Origin: Ashinkailepas kermadecensis
Lineage: Eukaryota > Arthropoda > Thecostraca > Neolepadidae
Length of the DNA stretch: 64,000 bases
Direction of reading: 5' to 3'
Assembly (NCBI GenBank): GCA_034440615.1
Contig: JAOTOM010004837.1
Location: 186,001-250,000 of the forward strand
The position numbers were made by a program, and so were the translations under genes. This document shows, one piece after another, positions 23,201-33,423 of this stretch. Numbering within the stretch: position 1 is the stretch's first letter; each line of letters starts with the position of its first letter. The notes under the pieces were generated by a model. It was not told where the DNA came from and made no database searches. It saw only the letters and a list, made by a program, of their open reading frames with translations.

Positions 23201-24031
23201 GGATCCAAAGACGCAAATTGCACAGGAAATGCCATTGTTTCCGGTACATACACACAACAACATCGCTTGCCAAACGGGACCTCCATTTTCATCGCCGAAC
23301 TACACACCATTCTCACTGCCCTTCGCTATGTCCGCAACCGTTCAATTTGTCACCCCATGCGCCATGTCGTCATCTGTTCCGACTCAAAATCTGTTCTTCA
23401 ATCTCTTTCTTCACTTTCCTTTTCGCACCATTGCCATATTTCCATTTATGATACACTCGAAACACTTCATCTGATGGGCATGAAGGTCCGTTTCCTGTGG
23501 GTGCCCAGTCACTGTGGCATCCCAGGAAACGAGGAAGCAGATCATTTCGCCAAACAATCATTACAATTACCACACATCACAGAAATCCCACCACATTTTG
23601 ACGCCATCAAATCAACAATACGACAAAACATTCGACATTTTTGGACCAAACAATGGACTGAAACCACAAACCACACACAATTACGTCTCATCAAACCTGT
23701 CATCGATAACTGGACCACATCATACCAAAAAAACAGACAAGAAGAAAAAGTTATATCACGGCTCCGCATAGGTCACACTTTTCTCACCCATCGATATATT
23801 TACACTGCATCACCACGACCTTCATGCCCATCATGCAACATTCATCTTACCGTTTCACACCTTCTCCTACACTGTCAAAAATACCATGAACATCGAAAAA
23901 CACTTACCAACTACTGCCGTACACATAACATCCCCTTTTCTCTACCTACACTATTAGGAGATACACACCCTTTCCTCATCAATCTACTTTTCACTTTTCT
24001 CCGAAAAACCAACTTACTTCAAGAGCTATAA
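20240..24031 (+). pseudogene. LINE ORF2: endonuclease, RT, RNase H, with several breaks
   Basis: Endonuclease: an LQWNCRSL-type start is visible in one frame at about 20265 and LLGDFNAHSPAWDQ at about 20650. A TGA at 20716-20718 replaces an expected CGA, and the same frame then continues (SDHNP at about 20890). RT spans about 21560-22830, with frame breaks near 21150, 21790 and 22000; it has LPQGSCISPVLFN (about 22185) and FADDSAIW (22278-22301). RNase H (23190-23570) shows FTDG, AELH, CSDSKS and SHCGIPGNEEADHFAK. A C-terminal CPSCN...H...C knuckle lies at about 23830-23875, and the stop is at 24029-24031. The RNase H and tail are better kept than in copy A. Confidence 0.87.
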
Positions 24032-24059
24032 ACTGACTATCATAACATAAATTGTCATC

Positions 24060-24110
24060 CATTCTATTCACGGCACGAAATGGCCTGAGCAGGCCGAAGT
24101 GCCCAACGCA
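24060..24110 (+). other. LINE 3' UTR stem-loop, copy B
   Basis: Same GGCAC/GTGCC and GGCCT-GAGC-AGGCC hairpin as in copy A (2016-2074). Confidence 0.6.
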
Positions 24111-24172
24111 ACAAAACTGAAAACATATAGGGTGTTCCTCGCTATTATGATCTAGATATGTACGTGCAAGTG

Positions 24173-24173
<1 letters not shown>

Positions 24174-24211
<38 letters not shown>

Positions 24212-24300
24212 CGTGTGTGTCTGCTTGTGTCTGGGCATGTGTATTTGCGTTAGTGTGCGTGTGTATTTGTGTAGTGTGTCTGTATGAGTATGTATGTACC
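24174..24300. repeat. (GT)n microsatellite
   Basis: About 35 bp of pure GT followed by about 90 bp of imperfect GT-rich sequence, just before the 35-bp array. Confidence 0.93.
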
Positions 24301-24394
24301 TACCCCGCTCCTGTCACCTGTCCATTTCTCACATCCCCTTTAATCATGCATGCTGCTGCATGGGTGTGTCGTCTGTCTGTCTGACGTCTGCATC

Positions 24395-27295
24395 TGTGGT
24401 GCCCGGTGAGACGTAGACTGACGTGTGTATGTGGTGCCCGGTGAGACGTAGACTGACGTGTGTCTGCGGTGCCCGGTGAGACGTAGACTGACGTGTGTCT
24501 GTAGTGCCCGGTGAGACGTAGACTGACGTGTGTCTGTGGTGCCCGGTGAGACGTAGACTGACGTGTGTCTGCAGTGCCCGGTGAGACGTAGACTGACGTG
24601 TGTATGTGGTGCCCGGTGAGACGTAGACTGACGTGTGTCTGCCGTGCCCGGTGAGACGTAGACTGACGTGTGTCTGCAGTGCCCGGTGAGACGTAGACTG
24701 ACGTGTGTCTGCCGTGCCCGGTGAGACGTAGACTGACGTGTGTCTGTAGTGCCCGGTGAGACGTAGACTGACGTGTGTCTGTAGTGCCCGGTGAGACGTA
24801 GACTGACGTGTGTAGTGCCCGGTGAGACGTAGACGGGTGTGTGTGCCGGGAGAGTAGTGGGGACGTAGACTGACGTGTGTCTGCAGTGCCCGGTGAGACG
24901 TAGACTGACGTGTGTCTGCAGTGCCCGGTGAGACGTAGACTGACGTGTGTCTGTGGTGCCCGGTGAGACGTAGACTGACGTGTGTATGTGGTGCCCGGTG
25001 AGTGAGACGTAGACTGACGTGTGTCTGCAGTGCCCGGTGAGACGTAGACTGACGTGTGTATGTGGTGCCCGGTGAGACGTAGACTGACGTGTGTCTGTAG
25101 TGCCCGGTGAGACGTAGACTGATGTGTGTCTGCAGTGCCCGGTGAGACGTAGTTGGGTGTGTATGTGGTGCCCGGTGAGACGTAGACTGACGTGTGTCTG
25201 TAGTGCCCGGTGAGACGTAGACTGACGTGTGTCTGTAGTGCCCGGTGAGACGTAGACTGACGTGTGTATGTGGTGCCCGGTGAGACGTAGACTGACGTGT
25301 GTCTGCAGTGCCCGGTGAGACGTAGACTGACGTGTGTCTGCGGTGCCCGGTGAGACGTAGACTGACGTGTGTCTGTAGTGCCCGGTGAGACGTAGACTGA
25401 CGTGTGTATGTGGTGCCCGGTGAGACGTAGACTGACGTGTGTTGGTGGTGCTGACGTGTGTATGTGGTGCCCGGTGAGACGTAGACTGAGTTGTGCCCGG
25501 TGAGACGTAGACTGACGTGTGTCTGTAGTGCCCGGTGAGACGTAGACTGACGTGTGTCTGTGGTGCCCGGTGAGACGTAGACTGACGTGTGTCTGTGGTG
25601 CCCGGTGAGACGTAGACTGACGTGTGTATGTGGTGCCCGGTGAGACGTAGACTGATGTGTGTCTGCCGTGCCCGGTGAGACGTAGACTGACGTGTGTCTG
25701 CAGTGCCCGGTGAGACGTAGACTGACGTGTGTATGTGGTGCCCGGTGAGACGTAGACTGATGTGTGTCTGCAGTGCCCGGTGAGACGTAGACTGATGTGT
25801 GTCTGCAGTGCCCGGTGAGACGTAGACTGACGTGTGTCTGTGGTGCCCGGTGAGACGTAGACTGACGTGTGTATGTGGTGCCCGGTGAGACGTAGACTGA
25901 CGTGTGTCTGCAGTGCCCGGTGAGACGTAGACTGACGTGTGTATGTGGTGCCCGGTGAGACGTAGACTGACGTGTGTCTGCAGTGCCCGGTGAGACGTAG
26001 ACTGATGTGTGTCTGCAGTGCCCGGTGAGACGTAGACTGATGACGTGTGTCTGTAGTGCCCGGTGAGACGTAGACTGACGTGTGTCTGTAGTGCCCGGTG
26101 AGACGTAGACTGACGTGTGTCTGTAGTGCCCGGTGAGACGTAGACTGACGTGTGTCTGTGGTGCCCGGTGAGACCGGTGAGACGTGACGTGTGTCTGTAG
26201 TGCCCGGTGAGACGTAGACTGACGTGCCTTGTGCCCGGTGAGACGTAGACTGACGTGTGTCTGTGGTGCCTGGTGAGACGTAGACTGACGTGTGTCTGTG
26301 GTGCCCGGTGAGACGTAGACTGACGTGTGTCTGTAGTGCCCGGTGAGACGTAGACTGACGTGTGTCTGTAGTGCCCGGTGAGACGTAGACTGACGTGTGT
26401 CTGTGGTGCCCGGTGATGACGTGTCTGTAGTGCCCGGTGAGACGTAGACTGACGTGTGTCTGTGGTGCCCGGTGAGACGTAGACTGACGTGTGTCTGTGG
26501 TGCCCGGTGAGACGTAGACTGACGTGTGTCTGTGGTGCCCGGTGAGACGTAGACTGACGTGTGTCTGTAGTGCCCGGTGAGACGTAGACTGACGTGTGTC
26601 TGTAGTGCCCGGTGAGACGTAGACTGACGTGTGTCTGTGGTGCCCGGTGAGACGTAGACTGACGTGTGTCTGTGGTGCCCGGTGAGACGTAGACTGACGT
26701 GTGTCTGTGGTGCCCGGTCGGTGAGACGTAGACTGACGTGTGTCTGTGGTGCCCGGTGAGACGTAGACTGACGTGTGTCTGTAGTGCCCGGTGAGACGTA
26801 GACTTTTTAGACGTGTGTCTGCAGTGCCCGGTGAGACGTAGACTGACGTGTGTATGTGGTGCCCGGTGAGACGTAGACTGACGTGTGTCTGCCGTGCCCG
26901 GTGAGACGTAGACTGACGTGTGTATGTGGTGCCCGGTGAGACGTAGACTGACGTGTGTCTGTAGTGCCCGGTGAGACGTAGACTGACGTGTGTCTGCCGT
27001 GCCCGGTGAGACGTAGACTGACGTGTGTCTGTGGTGCCCGGTGAGACGTAGACTGACGTGTGTATGTGGTGCCCGGTGAGACGTAGACTGATGTGTGTCT
27101 GTAGTGCCCGGTGAGACGTAGACTGACGTGTGTCTGCCGTGCCCGGTGAGACGTAGACTGACGTGTCTGCCGTGCCCGGTGAGACGTAGACTGACGTGTG
27201 TCTGCCGTGCCCGGTGAGACGTAGACTGACGTGTGTATGTGGTGCCCGGTGAGACGTAGACTGACGTGCGTCTGCAGTGCCTGGTGTGACATCGA
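24395..27295. repeat. 35-bp satellite array, ~80 copies
   Basis: A 2.9-kb array whose unit holds GTGCCCGGTGAGACGTAGAC and TGACGTGTGTCTGTA. Common variants differ at the last bases of the unit (CTGCA, CTGTG, ATGTG, CTGCC). Rare rearranged units lie at about 24820-24860, 25440-25500, 26165-26240 and 26800-26815. The unit has no stop on the minus strand, which yields a spurious frame of over 1000 codons. The right edge degenerates at 27270-27330. Confidence 0.96.
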
Positions 27296-27299
27296 CTAA

Positions 27300-28071
27300 C
27301 ATCCGTGTGTTCGGCAAGATGTTACTTGGCGTCTGCCTGTAATATTGAGTAATCGACACGGCATCTACGGACTGCAGCTCGGAGAAGTCTTCAGAACATG
27401 GCACCGCAACGCTACCGTGTCCGCCCACGTGCAAGTCGGGAGAAAGTGCGACGGGTCCGGGTGGGCTGACCCTCGCCTCCGCACGCCGTGCCGGTTCGTT
27501 CTGCGGGCACGCGCGCCGTTTTCTCCGGCCGGCGCCTGGCGGGGTGGTCAGAACGGCGGCTCCGGAGCCGAGTGACGGGCCGGCACTCGCGAGATCCGAT
27601 CGGCGCCGCCGCTCGAGACGATGCGCTGGTAGCTCTGCCGGAGGAGCGACATCGGTGCCGTCCGTGCGGCCTATTGGGACGTCATCTGCGGCTCGGACGT
27701 CATCATCTGCAGCTCGGACGTCAGCTGCGGCTCTAGCGTCATCATCTGCGGTTCTGACGTAATCATCTGCGGCTCTGACGTCATCATCAGCGGAGTTCCA
27801 GTCAAGTCCATCGGTGATCGTTGAGGTGTGCTGTTTCTTTTAGCGTGGCGACAATATCAAGTGAACATGTCGACTTCCGGTCTGTGTCAGTAGCGCGTGA
27901 CGGTCTGTGAGCACGCGTGAGCATCCATGAGCGGGCGTGAGCGCATGTGAGCGTGGAACTTGCGCGAGTGCGTGGTCTTCTGTGAGTGCTGGACCTGCGG
28001 CGTCACGTCACGTGCTGCGCGTGTTTGTGCGCGTCGCCTGCGGCGGAGATTGGCCGTGAAGTGGACCGGAC
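27300..28071 (+). promoter_or_regulatory. GC-rich upstream region of the WAP gene
   Basis: About 770 bp of GC-rich sequence between the satellite and the start codon. It includes the repeated TGACGTCA-like sites described separately. An in-frame TGA at 28057-28059 precedes the chosen start. Promoter function is inferred from position only. Confidence 0.4.
27674..27795 (+). promoter_or_regulatory. Cluster of CRE-like sites
   Basis: Six imperfect ~21-bp units with GACGTCATCATCTGCGGCTC. One has the full palindrome TGACGTCA (27776-27783); others have GGACGTCA, AGCGTCAT or TGACGTAA. TGACGTCA is the classic CREB/ATF site. Binding here is inferred. Confidence 0.45.
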
Positions 28072-29818
28072 ATGTGTCGCTGGACGCTGGCGATGGTGAC
28101 CGTGTCGGTGACGCTGTCGGCCGTCCTGCCGCAGCTGGCGGAGCGGCCCTCCAGCGGCCGGGTCCTGTTCCCCGACGCGCGTGACGGCAGACTCGTCCGC
28201 ACCGCGACCGCGACTCGTCCGCAGTCGACACCGTCCGCCGACACCGCCGGTCTCTTCCCAGCAGCGGCGCTCGCATCCGCTGCGGGTGTGAACGCCCACT
28301 CAGCAGGCGTGACAAGCCGGCTGGTGTTCCCGTCGGCGCGGCAGTCGGAATCGCTGGCAGGAGCGGCCGCCGACAGGCTGGTCTTCAGCCAGAGCCAGGA
28401 CGCCGAACACGACGCCAAGCTGGTCCGCCTGCGGGAGTACCTGCGACACGCGCACCGGCTGCAGCAGGCGCAGCAGGCGGCGGCGCTGCGGCAGGCGCAG
28501 CTGCGCAAGCTCGGGCTGGAGGTGGCGGCGCCTGCCTCGGCCGTCGGGCGGGGCCAGGTCGGGTTCGGACCGCTGCGCCGTCCGCTCGCCGGCACAGGCG
28601 CGCTTCCCCGGCCGGACGAGGTCGACCTCGGTCGGCCGAGCGCGACGAGGAGTCGGGTGGCCGGCGCCGACTCCGACTGGATCCAGCAGGCGCAGAACGA
28701 GCTGCGGCTGGTGTTCTCGGCGGCCGGGACGCAGCCGGCCGGGAGTCGTCCGCCGGTCGGCACGGCTTCGGACGACGAGCGGCACTCGAACGGAGTCGGC
28801 TCCGGGCCGGAGCCGGCGGCCGGACCGATCACGGCTGGAGTTCCCGGTCGTGGCCTGCCGAGCGACGTGGAGTCGAGCTGGCAGGTGCGCCGTGCCCGGG
28901 CGCGACTCGGTCCGCTGACCCTGCCCGTGGTGAGGATCCAGTCCGCAGTCCACAGTCGAGTCCACAGTCCACAGTCCGCTGCCGTCCCGACTGTGGACTC
29001 GGCCGTCATTCGAGACTCCACGATAGTGCAAAAGTCGGACTCGAATGTCACCCGGGATTCCCGACTCGTCCGCAGTCAGGAGTCTGCCGTCGTGCCGGAC
29101 TCCACCGCCTCCCGAGGTGCGGACTCTCCTGCCTCCCGGAGTCCGCACTCGGACACCGCCGACAGCTCGACGGCAGTGCGGCTGGCTCGCGCCGGTGTCT
29201 TCGCGCCGGACTCCACGGCTTCCGGTCGGACTCGGACCGGGTCGGATCGCGTCCGGCCCGTCACCCCCAGTCCGGAGCCGGACACCGGACCCGCCGATGG
29301 CCGGATCCGGCCGGCGATCGGCGGCGCAGCGGTGGATCTGGAGACGGCCTCCTCCTCCGACAGCGCGTCCGTGCTGGTGCAGCCGTCCGCCACGCCTGTG
29401 CTCGTCTCGCCGGTGGAGATTGTTCACGGCGGCGAGGCCTTCCTGCTGGCGGCCGACGACGGGTCCGTGTATCTTGTGATGGCGAGCACTCAGACGGACA
29501 CTCAGACGGACACTCAGGCGGACACTCAGGCGGACACTCAGGCGGACACCCAGACGGACACTCAGGCGGACACTCAGCCGGACACTCAGCCGGACATTCA
29601 GACGGACATTCAGACAGACACTCAGACTGGCATACAGGCGGACACTCAGACGGACACTCGAGCAGACACCGACACGATAGACGTCCGATCTGAAGATATA
29701 GCGGCGGGCGAAGAGATCAAGCTCGAGTCTTCGTCAGAGTTCGCTACCCAAGAGCGCGGCATTCTCTTTTTCCCCGGCGACGTCATCCACTCGTTTGGCA
29801 TCGAACCAAGCAGCACAG
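28072..29818 (+). CDS. Secreted WAP-domain protein, exon 1
   Basis: Begins with ATG after an in-frame upstream stop. Residues 1-23 (MCRWTLAMVTVSVTLSAVLP onward) form a signal peptide, so the product is secreted. Residues about 113-152 are a Leu/Gln/Arg/Ala-rich, probably helical stretch. The rest is low-complexity, Ser/Asp/Arg/Val-rich, with a four-residue DTQA/DTQT repeat at about 473-532. The exon ends at a strong donor (CAG followed by GTAAGG at 29819) with one base of a split Gly codon. The only acceptor giving a long open frame is at 32546, joining to the WAP exon for a total of 874 residues. Reading through the donor would stop at 29934. The composition is unlike any enzyme, and an extracellular matrix, cuticle or adhesive role is conceivable but unproven. 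Exon 1 itself has no recognised domain. Confidence 0.75.
29484..29672. repeat. 12-bp coding repeat (DTQA/DTQT)
   Basis: About fifteen copies of a 12-bp unit, GACACTCAGRCG, in frame in exon 1. Being a multiple of three, its changes alter protein length only. Confidence 0.88.
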
Positions 29819-29934
29819 GTAAGGCTGGCCCGTCACCCCGCTATGTGGGTCAGGATGTTGACAGTCGATTTCACTTCATGTGGGGACGTGCTGCATGCGG
29901 AAGTCAACTCCACCCCTCTGCATGTGACTTATGA

Positions 29935-30840
29935 GACGGATTGAATGCGCAATTGCAATATATTTGCGTCGGCTTTGCAGCAGCATTAATGTTTTTTAAA
30001 TTATATTTTATCTGACCCGTTTGTCTGGCTTGATCTGACCCATGGACTATGCTTTAAATGGAGCTTGATATATAGCATTACATCCATAAAGCATCGACAA
30101 ACACCCTGATAATAATTATAAGTGCATATATCTTGCAGTTTAGGACACGTTTGCGATCAACTTGTGAAAAGTTTGTTTGGACGGTCCCTATCACCCCAAG
30201 GTGCAAACATCGGGTGTCCATCGCGAGATATCGCCCCACCCAACACGCCGGTTTTTGTTTCGTCTTTTTGACGCGAATGATCAACTCTGGTCGAAGCGCC
30301 CTAAAGCCAAAATAACTAACTAACTAACTGTTTCGTCTTCCTAGTACGCTTTGTTTCGAAACGCTAGGGGGTCGCACCAATCCCCAACCCCATCCCCCGT
30401 CCACTGGCCAAGGTGGGAAAATGCTGAACACGGGTGCGAGATAAGAAACCAAGACCCATGTTAAAGACAATCTGCGCTCACCAATTATCGGAAGCCGTGC
30501 ACGTTTTACAACGATTGCATGGAAGGTTCAGGAGTTACCCCATAAAATGATCCCGGGTTCAACTTAACCTCCCCTCCCTGTGATGGGTCACCAACACCTC
30601 CCGTGATGACATTAGCTGGCCACGTTCTTTCGTCCATCGTGCTGTACTCAGTACTGAGCTTAACTATGCTGAGCTGACAGGAGCCAGGACAGCGCCAGAT
30701 AATTCAAATATCTCTGTCTCAACGGCAAAACCCTGTTTTTGTCACATAATTCATTCACGACTAATGAGTTGAATGCGTGTACTTCGTGCCCGTTATTTGA
30801 TTTTATTCATTTTACTTCTCGCCGCTCATAAATATTCCGA
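29935..30840. other. WAP-gene intron, unique part
   Basis: Intronic sequence without a gene. A SINE tail-like stretch (GCCCTAAAGCCAAAATAACT, then AACT repeats) lies at 30298-30330. Confidence 0.5.
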
Positions 30841-30975
30841 TCACGCCGCCGTGACATCCTTGTGACCAAGTAAATGGGTGGTAGTTCTTAACCCCCAGTT
30901 AGGTCTATTCATCAGGTGGCATTCCGCATTGGCACCCGCAAGCCCTAATATCCAAATAACCAACCAACCAGAGGG
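30841..30975 (+). mobile_element. SINE 3' fragment
   Basis: Ends CCAAATAACCAACCAACC after GCCCTAATAT, the same tail family as at 15390 and 30298 and similar to that of the SINE at 47785. The 5' tRNA-like part is not clear. Confidence 0.4.
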
Positions 30976-31004
30976 TGCTATTCCATTACCATGGCAAAGT
31001 GTCT

Positions 31005-31510
31005 CCGCATGCTCAGTTGATAGTGTGCCCATATCGGAGAGTGGTAGTCCTTCATCTTCCCCCCCCCCCCACTTCATGTATGCCCAGTATGATCAGTTGA
31101 TAGTGTACACCATGCCGGAGAGTGGTAGTCTCTCACCTTTCCATCCATGTATGTTCAGCGTGTGTCAGTTGATGGTGTACCCCATGTCAACGAGTGGTAG
31201 TCTCTCAACTCCCCCTCCATGTGTGTCCAGCATGTATCAGTTGACGGTGCACCTGAAGTCAGAGATTGGTGGTCTCTCACCTCCCCTTCATATATGCTCA
31301 GTATGTTCAGCTGATGGTGTACCCCATGTCGGCGAATGATATTCACTAGCCTCTCATCTCCCCCACCATGTATGTTCAGCATGTGTAAGTTGATGGTGTA
31401 CCTCATGTCGGAGAGTGGTGGTCTCTCACCTCCCCCTCCATGTATGTTCAACATGTGTCAGTTGATGGTGTACCTCGGATCAGGCCCCACCGCCGCGTGG
31501 TGTGTTCGGC
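31005..31510. repeat. ~60-bp degenerate minisatellite
   Basis: About eight diverged units with GAGAGTGGTAGTCTCTCACC, CATGTATGTTCAGCATGTGT and CAGTTGATGGTGTACC. It lies just upstream of the 29-bp array in the same intron. Its GAGAGTGG.GGTCTCAC core resembles the 29-bp unit. Confidence 0.8.
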
Positions 31511-31529
31511 ATGGTTAGATGATGGTGTG

Positions 31530-32545
31530 CTCCCCCAGGTCAGAGGGTGACGGTCTCACTCCCCCAGGTCAGAGAGTGACGGTCCCACTCCCCCAGGTCA
31601 GAGAGTGACGGTCCCACTCCCCCAGGTCAGAGAGTGACGGTCTCACTCCCCCAGGTCAGAGAGTGACGGTCCCACTCCCCCAGGTCAGAGAGTGACGGTC
31701 CCACTCCCCCAGGTCAGAGGGTGACGGTCCCACTCCCCCAGGTCAGAGGGTGACGGTCTCACTCCCCCAGGTCAGAGAGTGACGGTCTCATTCCCCCAGG
31801 TCAGAGGGTGACGGTCCCACTCCCCCAGGTCAGAGGGTGACGGTCCCACTCCCCCAGGTCAGAGGGTGACGGTCCCACTCCCCCAGGTCAGAGAGTGACG
31901 GTCCCACTCCCCCAGGTCAGAGGGTGACGGTCCCACTCCCCCAGGTCAGAGAGTGACGGTCCCACTCCCCCAGGTCAGAGAGTGACGGTCTCACTCCCCC
32001 AGGTCAGAGAGTGACGGTCCCACTCCCCCAGGTCAGAGGGTGACGGTCTCACTCCCCCAGGTCAGAGAGTGACGGTCCCACTCCCCCAGGTCAGAGGGTG
32101 ACGGTCCCACTCCCCCAGGTCAGAGGGTGACGGTCCCACTCCCCCAGGTCAGAGAGTGACGGTCCCACTCCCCCAGGTCAGAGGGTGACGGTCTCACTCC
32201 CCATAGAGGGGGAGCCCCCCCCCAGGTCAGAGAGTGACGGTCCCACTCCCCCAGGTCAGAGAGTGACGGTCCCACTCCCCCAGGTCAGAGAGTGACGGTC
32301 CCACTCCCCCAGGTCAGAGAGTGACGGTCCCACTCCCCCAGGTCAGAGGGTGACGGTCCCACTCCACCCAGGTCAGAGGGTGACGGTCCCACTCCCCCAG
32401 GTCAGAGAGTGACGGTCCCACTCCCCCAGGTCAGAGAGTGACGGTCCCACTCCCCCAGGTCAGAGAGTGACGGTCCCACTCCCCCAGGTCAGAGAGTGAC
32501 GGTCCCACTCCCCCAGGTCAGAGAGTGACGGTCCCACTCCCCCAG
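31530..32545. repeat. 29-bp minisatellite ending at the WAP exon 2 splice acceptor
   Basis: About 35 copies. Each unit has ACTCCCCCAG followed by GTCAGAGAGTGACGGT (or GTCAGAGGGTGACGGT), a pyrimidine run plus AG, so each resembles a 3' splice site. The last unit supplies the genuine acceptor at 32544-32545 and the first 16 bases of exon 2. One irregular unit is at 32200-32225. Confidence 0.93.
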
Positions 32546-33423
32546 GTCAGAGAGTGACGGTGTCACTCCCGCGGCCCGGAGTGCCATCCCGGATCAGCAG
32601 CGGCATCAACGAGACTACCCTGATCTCCACGCTGCTGGGCCAGCCAGGGCAGCCTCCGACAGCGGCACCGCCGACTACGGTACAGCCGCTGACAGAGTTG
32701 ACGTTCGGCCAGCGACCTCTGACTCAGGGGGACGTGGACAGAGTTGACAGGCCGCCGGCTGTCGCGTCACCGAGCTCCGTCTCCCTGCAAACGGTCACAG
32801 TTACCGCGGCCAGACCGGTGGTGTTCCCCCACGGGGCCAACACCTTCGACCACTTGATCACGAACTCGGTCCGTTCGCCTCCAATCAAGAAAGTCGTGTT
32901 CCCGGGGAAGCTGGCAGTACCGCTAAAGACCGCCGCTCCGTTCAAGTTTTCCCCTTCACCCCAAAAAAGAAAACCACCGCCAACCACGTTATCTCCATTC
33001 GCACAGCTATCCATCCCGCCATCCTCACCCGCACTCACAGCACCTCAAACACCGCCGCCTTTCTTCTTTTCTTCGTCTCCCACGTCGTCCCGACCGGCGG
33101 CCGCCTCCAGCCACGACCTGGACCGACCTCTGGCCGGCGCGGCCGCCGCACCGGCGAGCGTGTTCGGCCGGCCGCCGACCGACCGCCTGCCCGTCGTGAC
33201 CGGGACGGGAGCGGCGACGCTGGCCGACTCGGGTCAGTGTCGGGCCGAGCCGGACTGCCGCCTCTTCAGCCGCCGCCGACGCGGCTGCACCGTCGCCGCC
33301 GACTGTCCGCCTCCACAGAACTGCTGCTTCAGCGCCTGCCTCGGCATCACCGTGTGTCAGGAGGGCTCGCGCAGGGATGTCGCCTCGGCGCTGGCCGGTC
33401 TGGCGCGCGTGGTGCAACGCTGA
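32546..33423 (+). CDS. Secreted WAP-domain protein, exon 2
   Basis: Joins exon 1 in phase: the one base left by exon 1 plus GT completes a Gly codon, followed by QRVTVSLPRPG. Residues about 590-810 are Pro/Thr/Ser/Ala-rich, with a less biased patch (RPVVFPHGANTFDHLI). Residues 814-853 carry eight cysteines spaced C-x5-C-x9-C-x5-C-x5-CC-x3-C-x5-C, the four-disulfide-core pattern of WAP domains, including DCPPPQNCCF; the last spacing is longer than in typical WAP modules. WAP modules are often protease inhibitors or antimicrobial, but this protein's activity is unknown. It ends at TGA 33421-33423, which is also the first TGA of the following 61-bp array. The first 16 bases derive from the 29-bp repeat, so RVTV is repeat-encoded. 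Confidence 0.78.

Larger units (their letters stand above)
18300..24125 (+). mobile_element. I-clade-like LINE copy B, near full length
   Basis: Contains a 5' UTR with paired hairpins (18524-18587), a gag-like ORF1 with zinc knuckles, ORF2 with AP-endonuclease, RT, RNase H and a Cys/His knuckle, and a 3' UTR hairpin, in the order expected of I-group LINEs. The 5' limit is approximate; it may start near the repeated AGCTATCGTGGA motifs at 18308-18340. Both ORFs carry frameshifts and ORF2 a stop, so it cannot move by itself as given. Confidence 0.88.

Noticed and set aside
24300..27434. Minus-strand open frame of 1044 codons
   Set aside because: It is the 35-bp satellite read through. The period is not a multiple of three, so the frame cycles through all phases, and the product is pure repeat.
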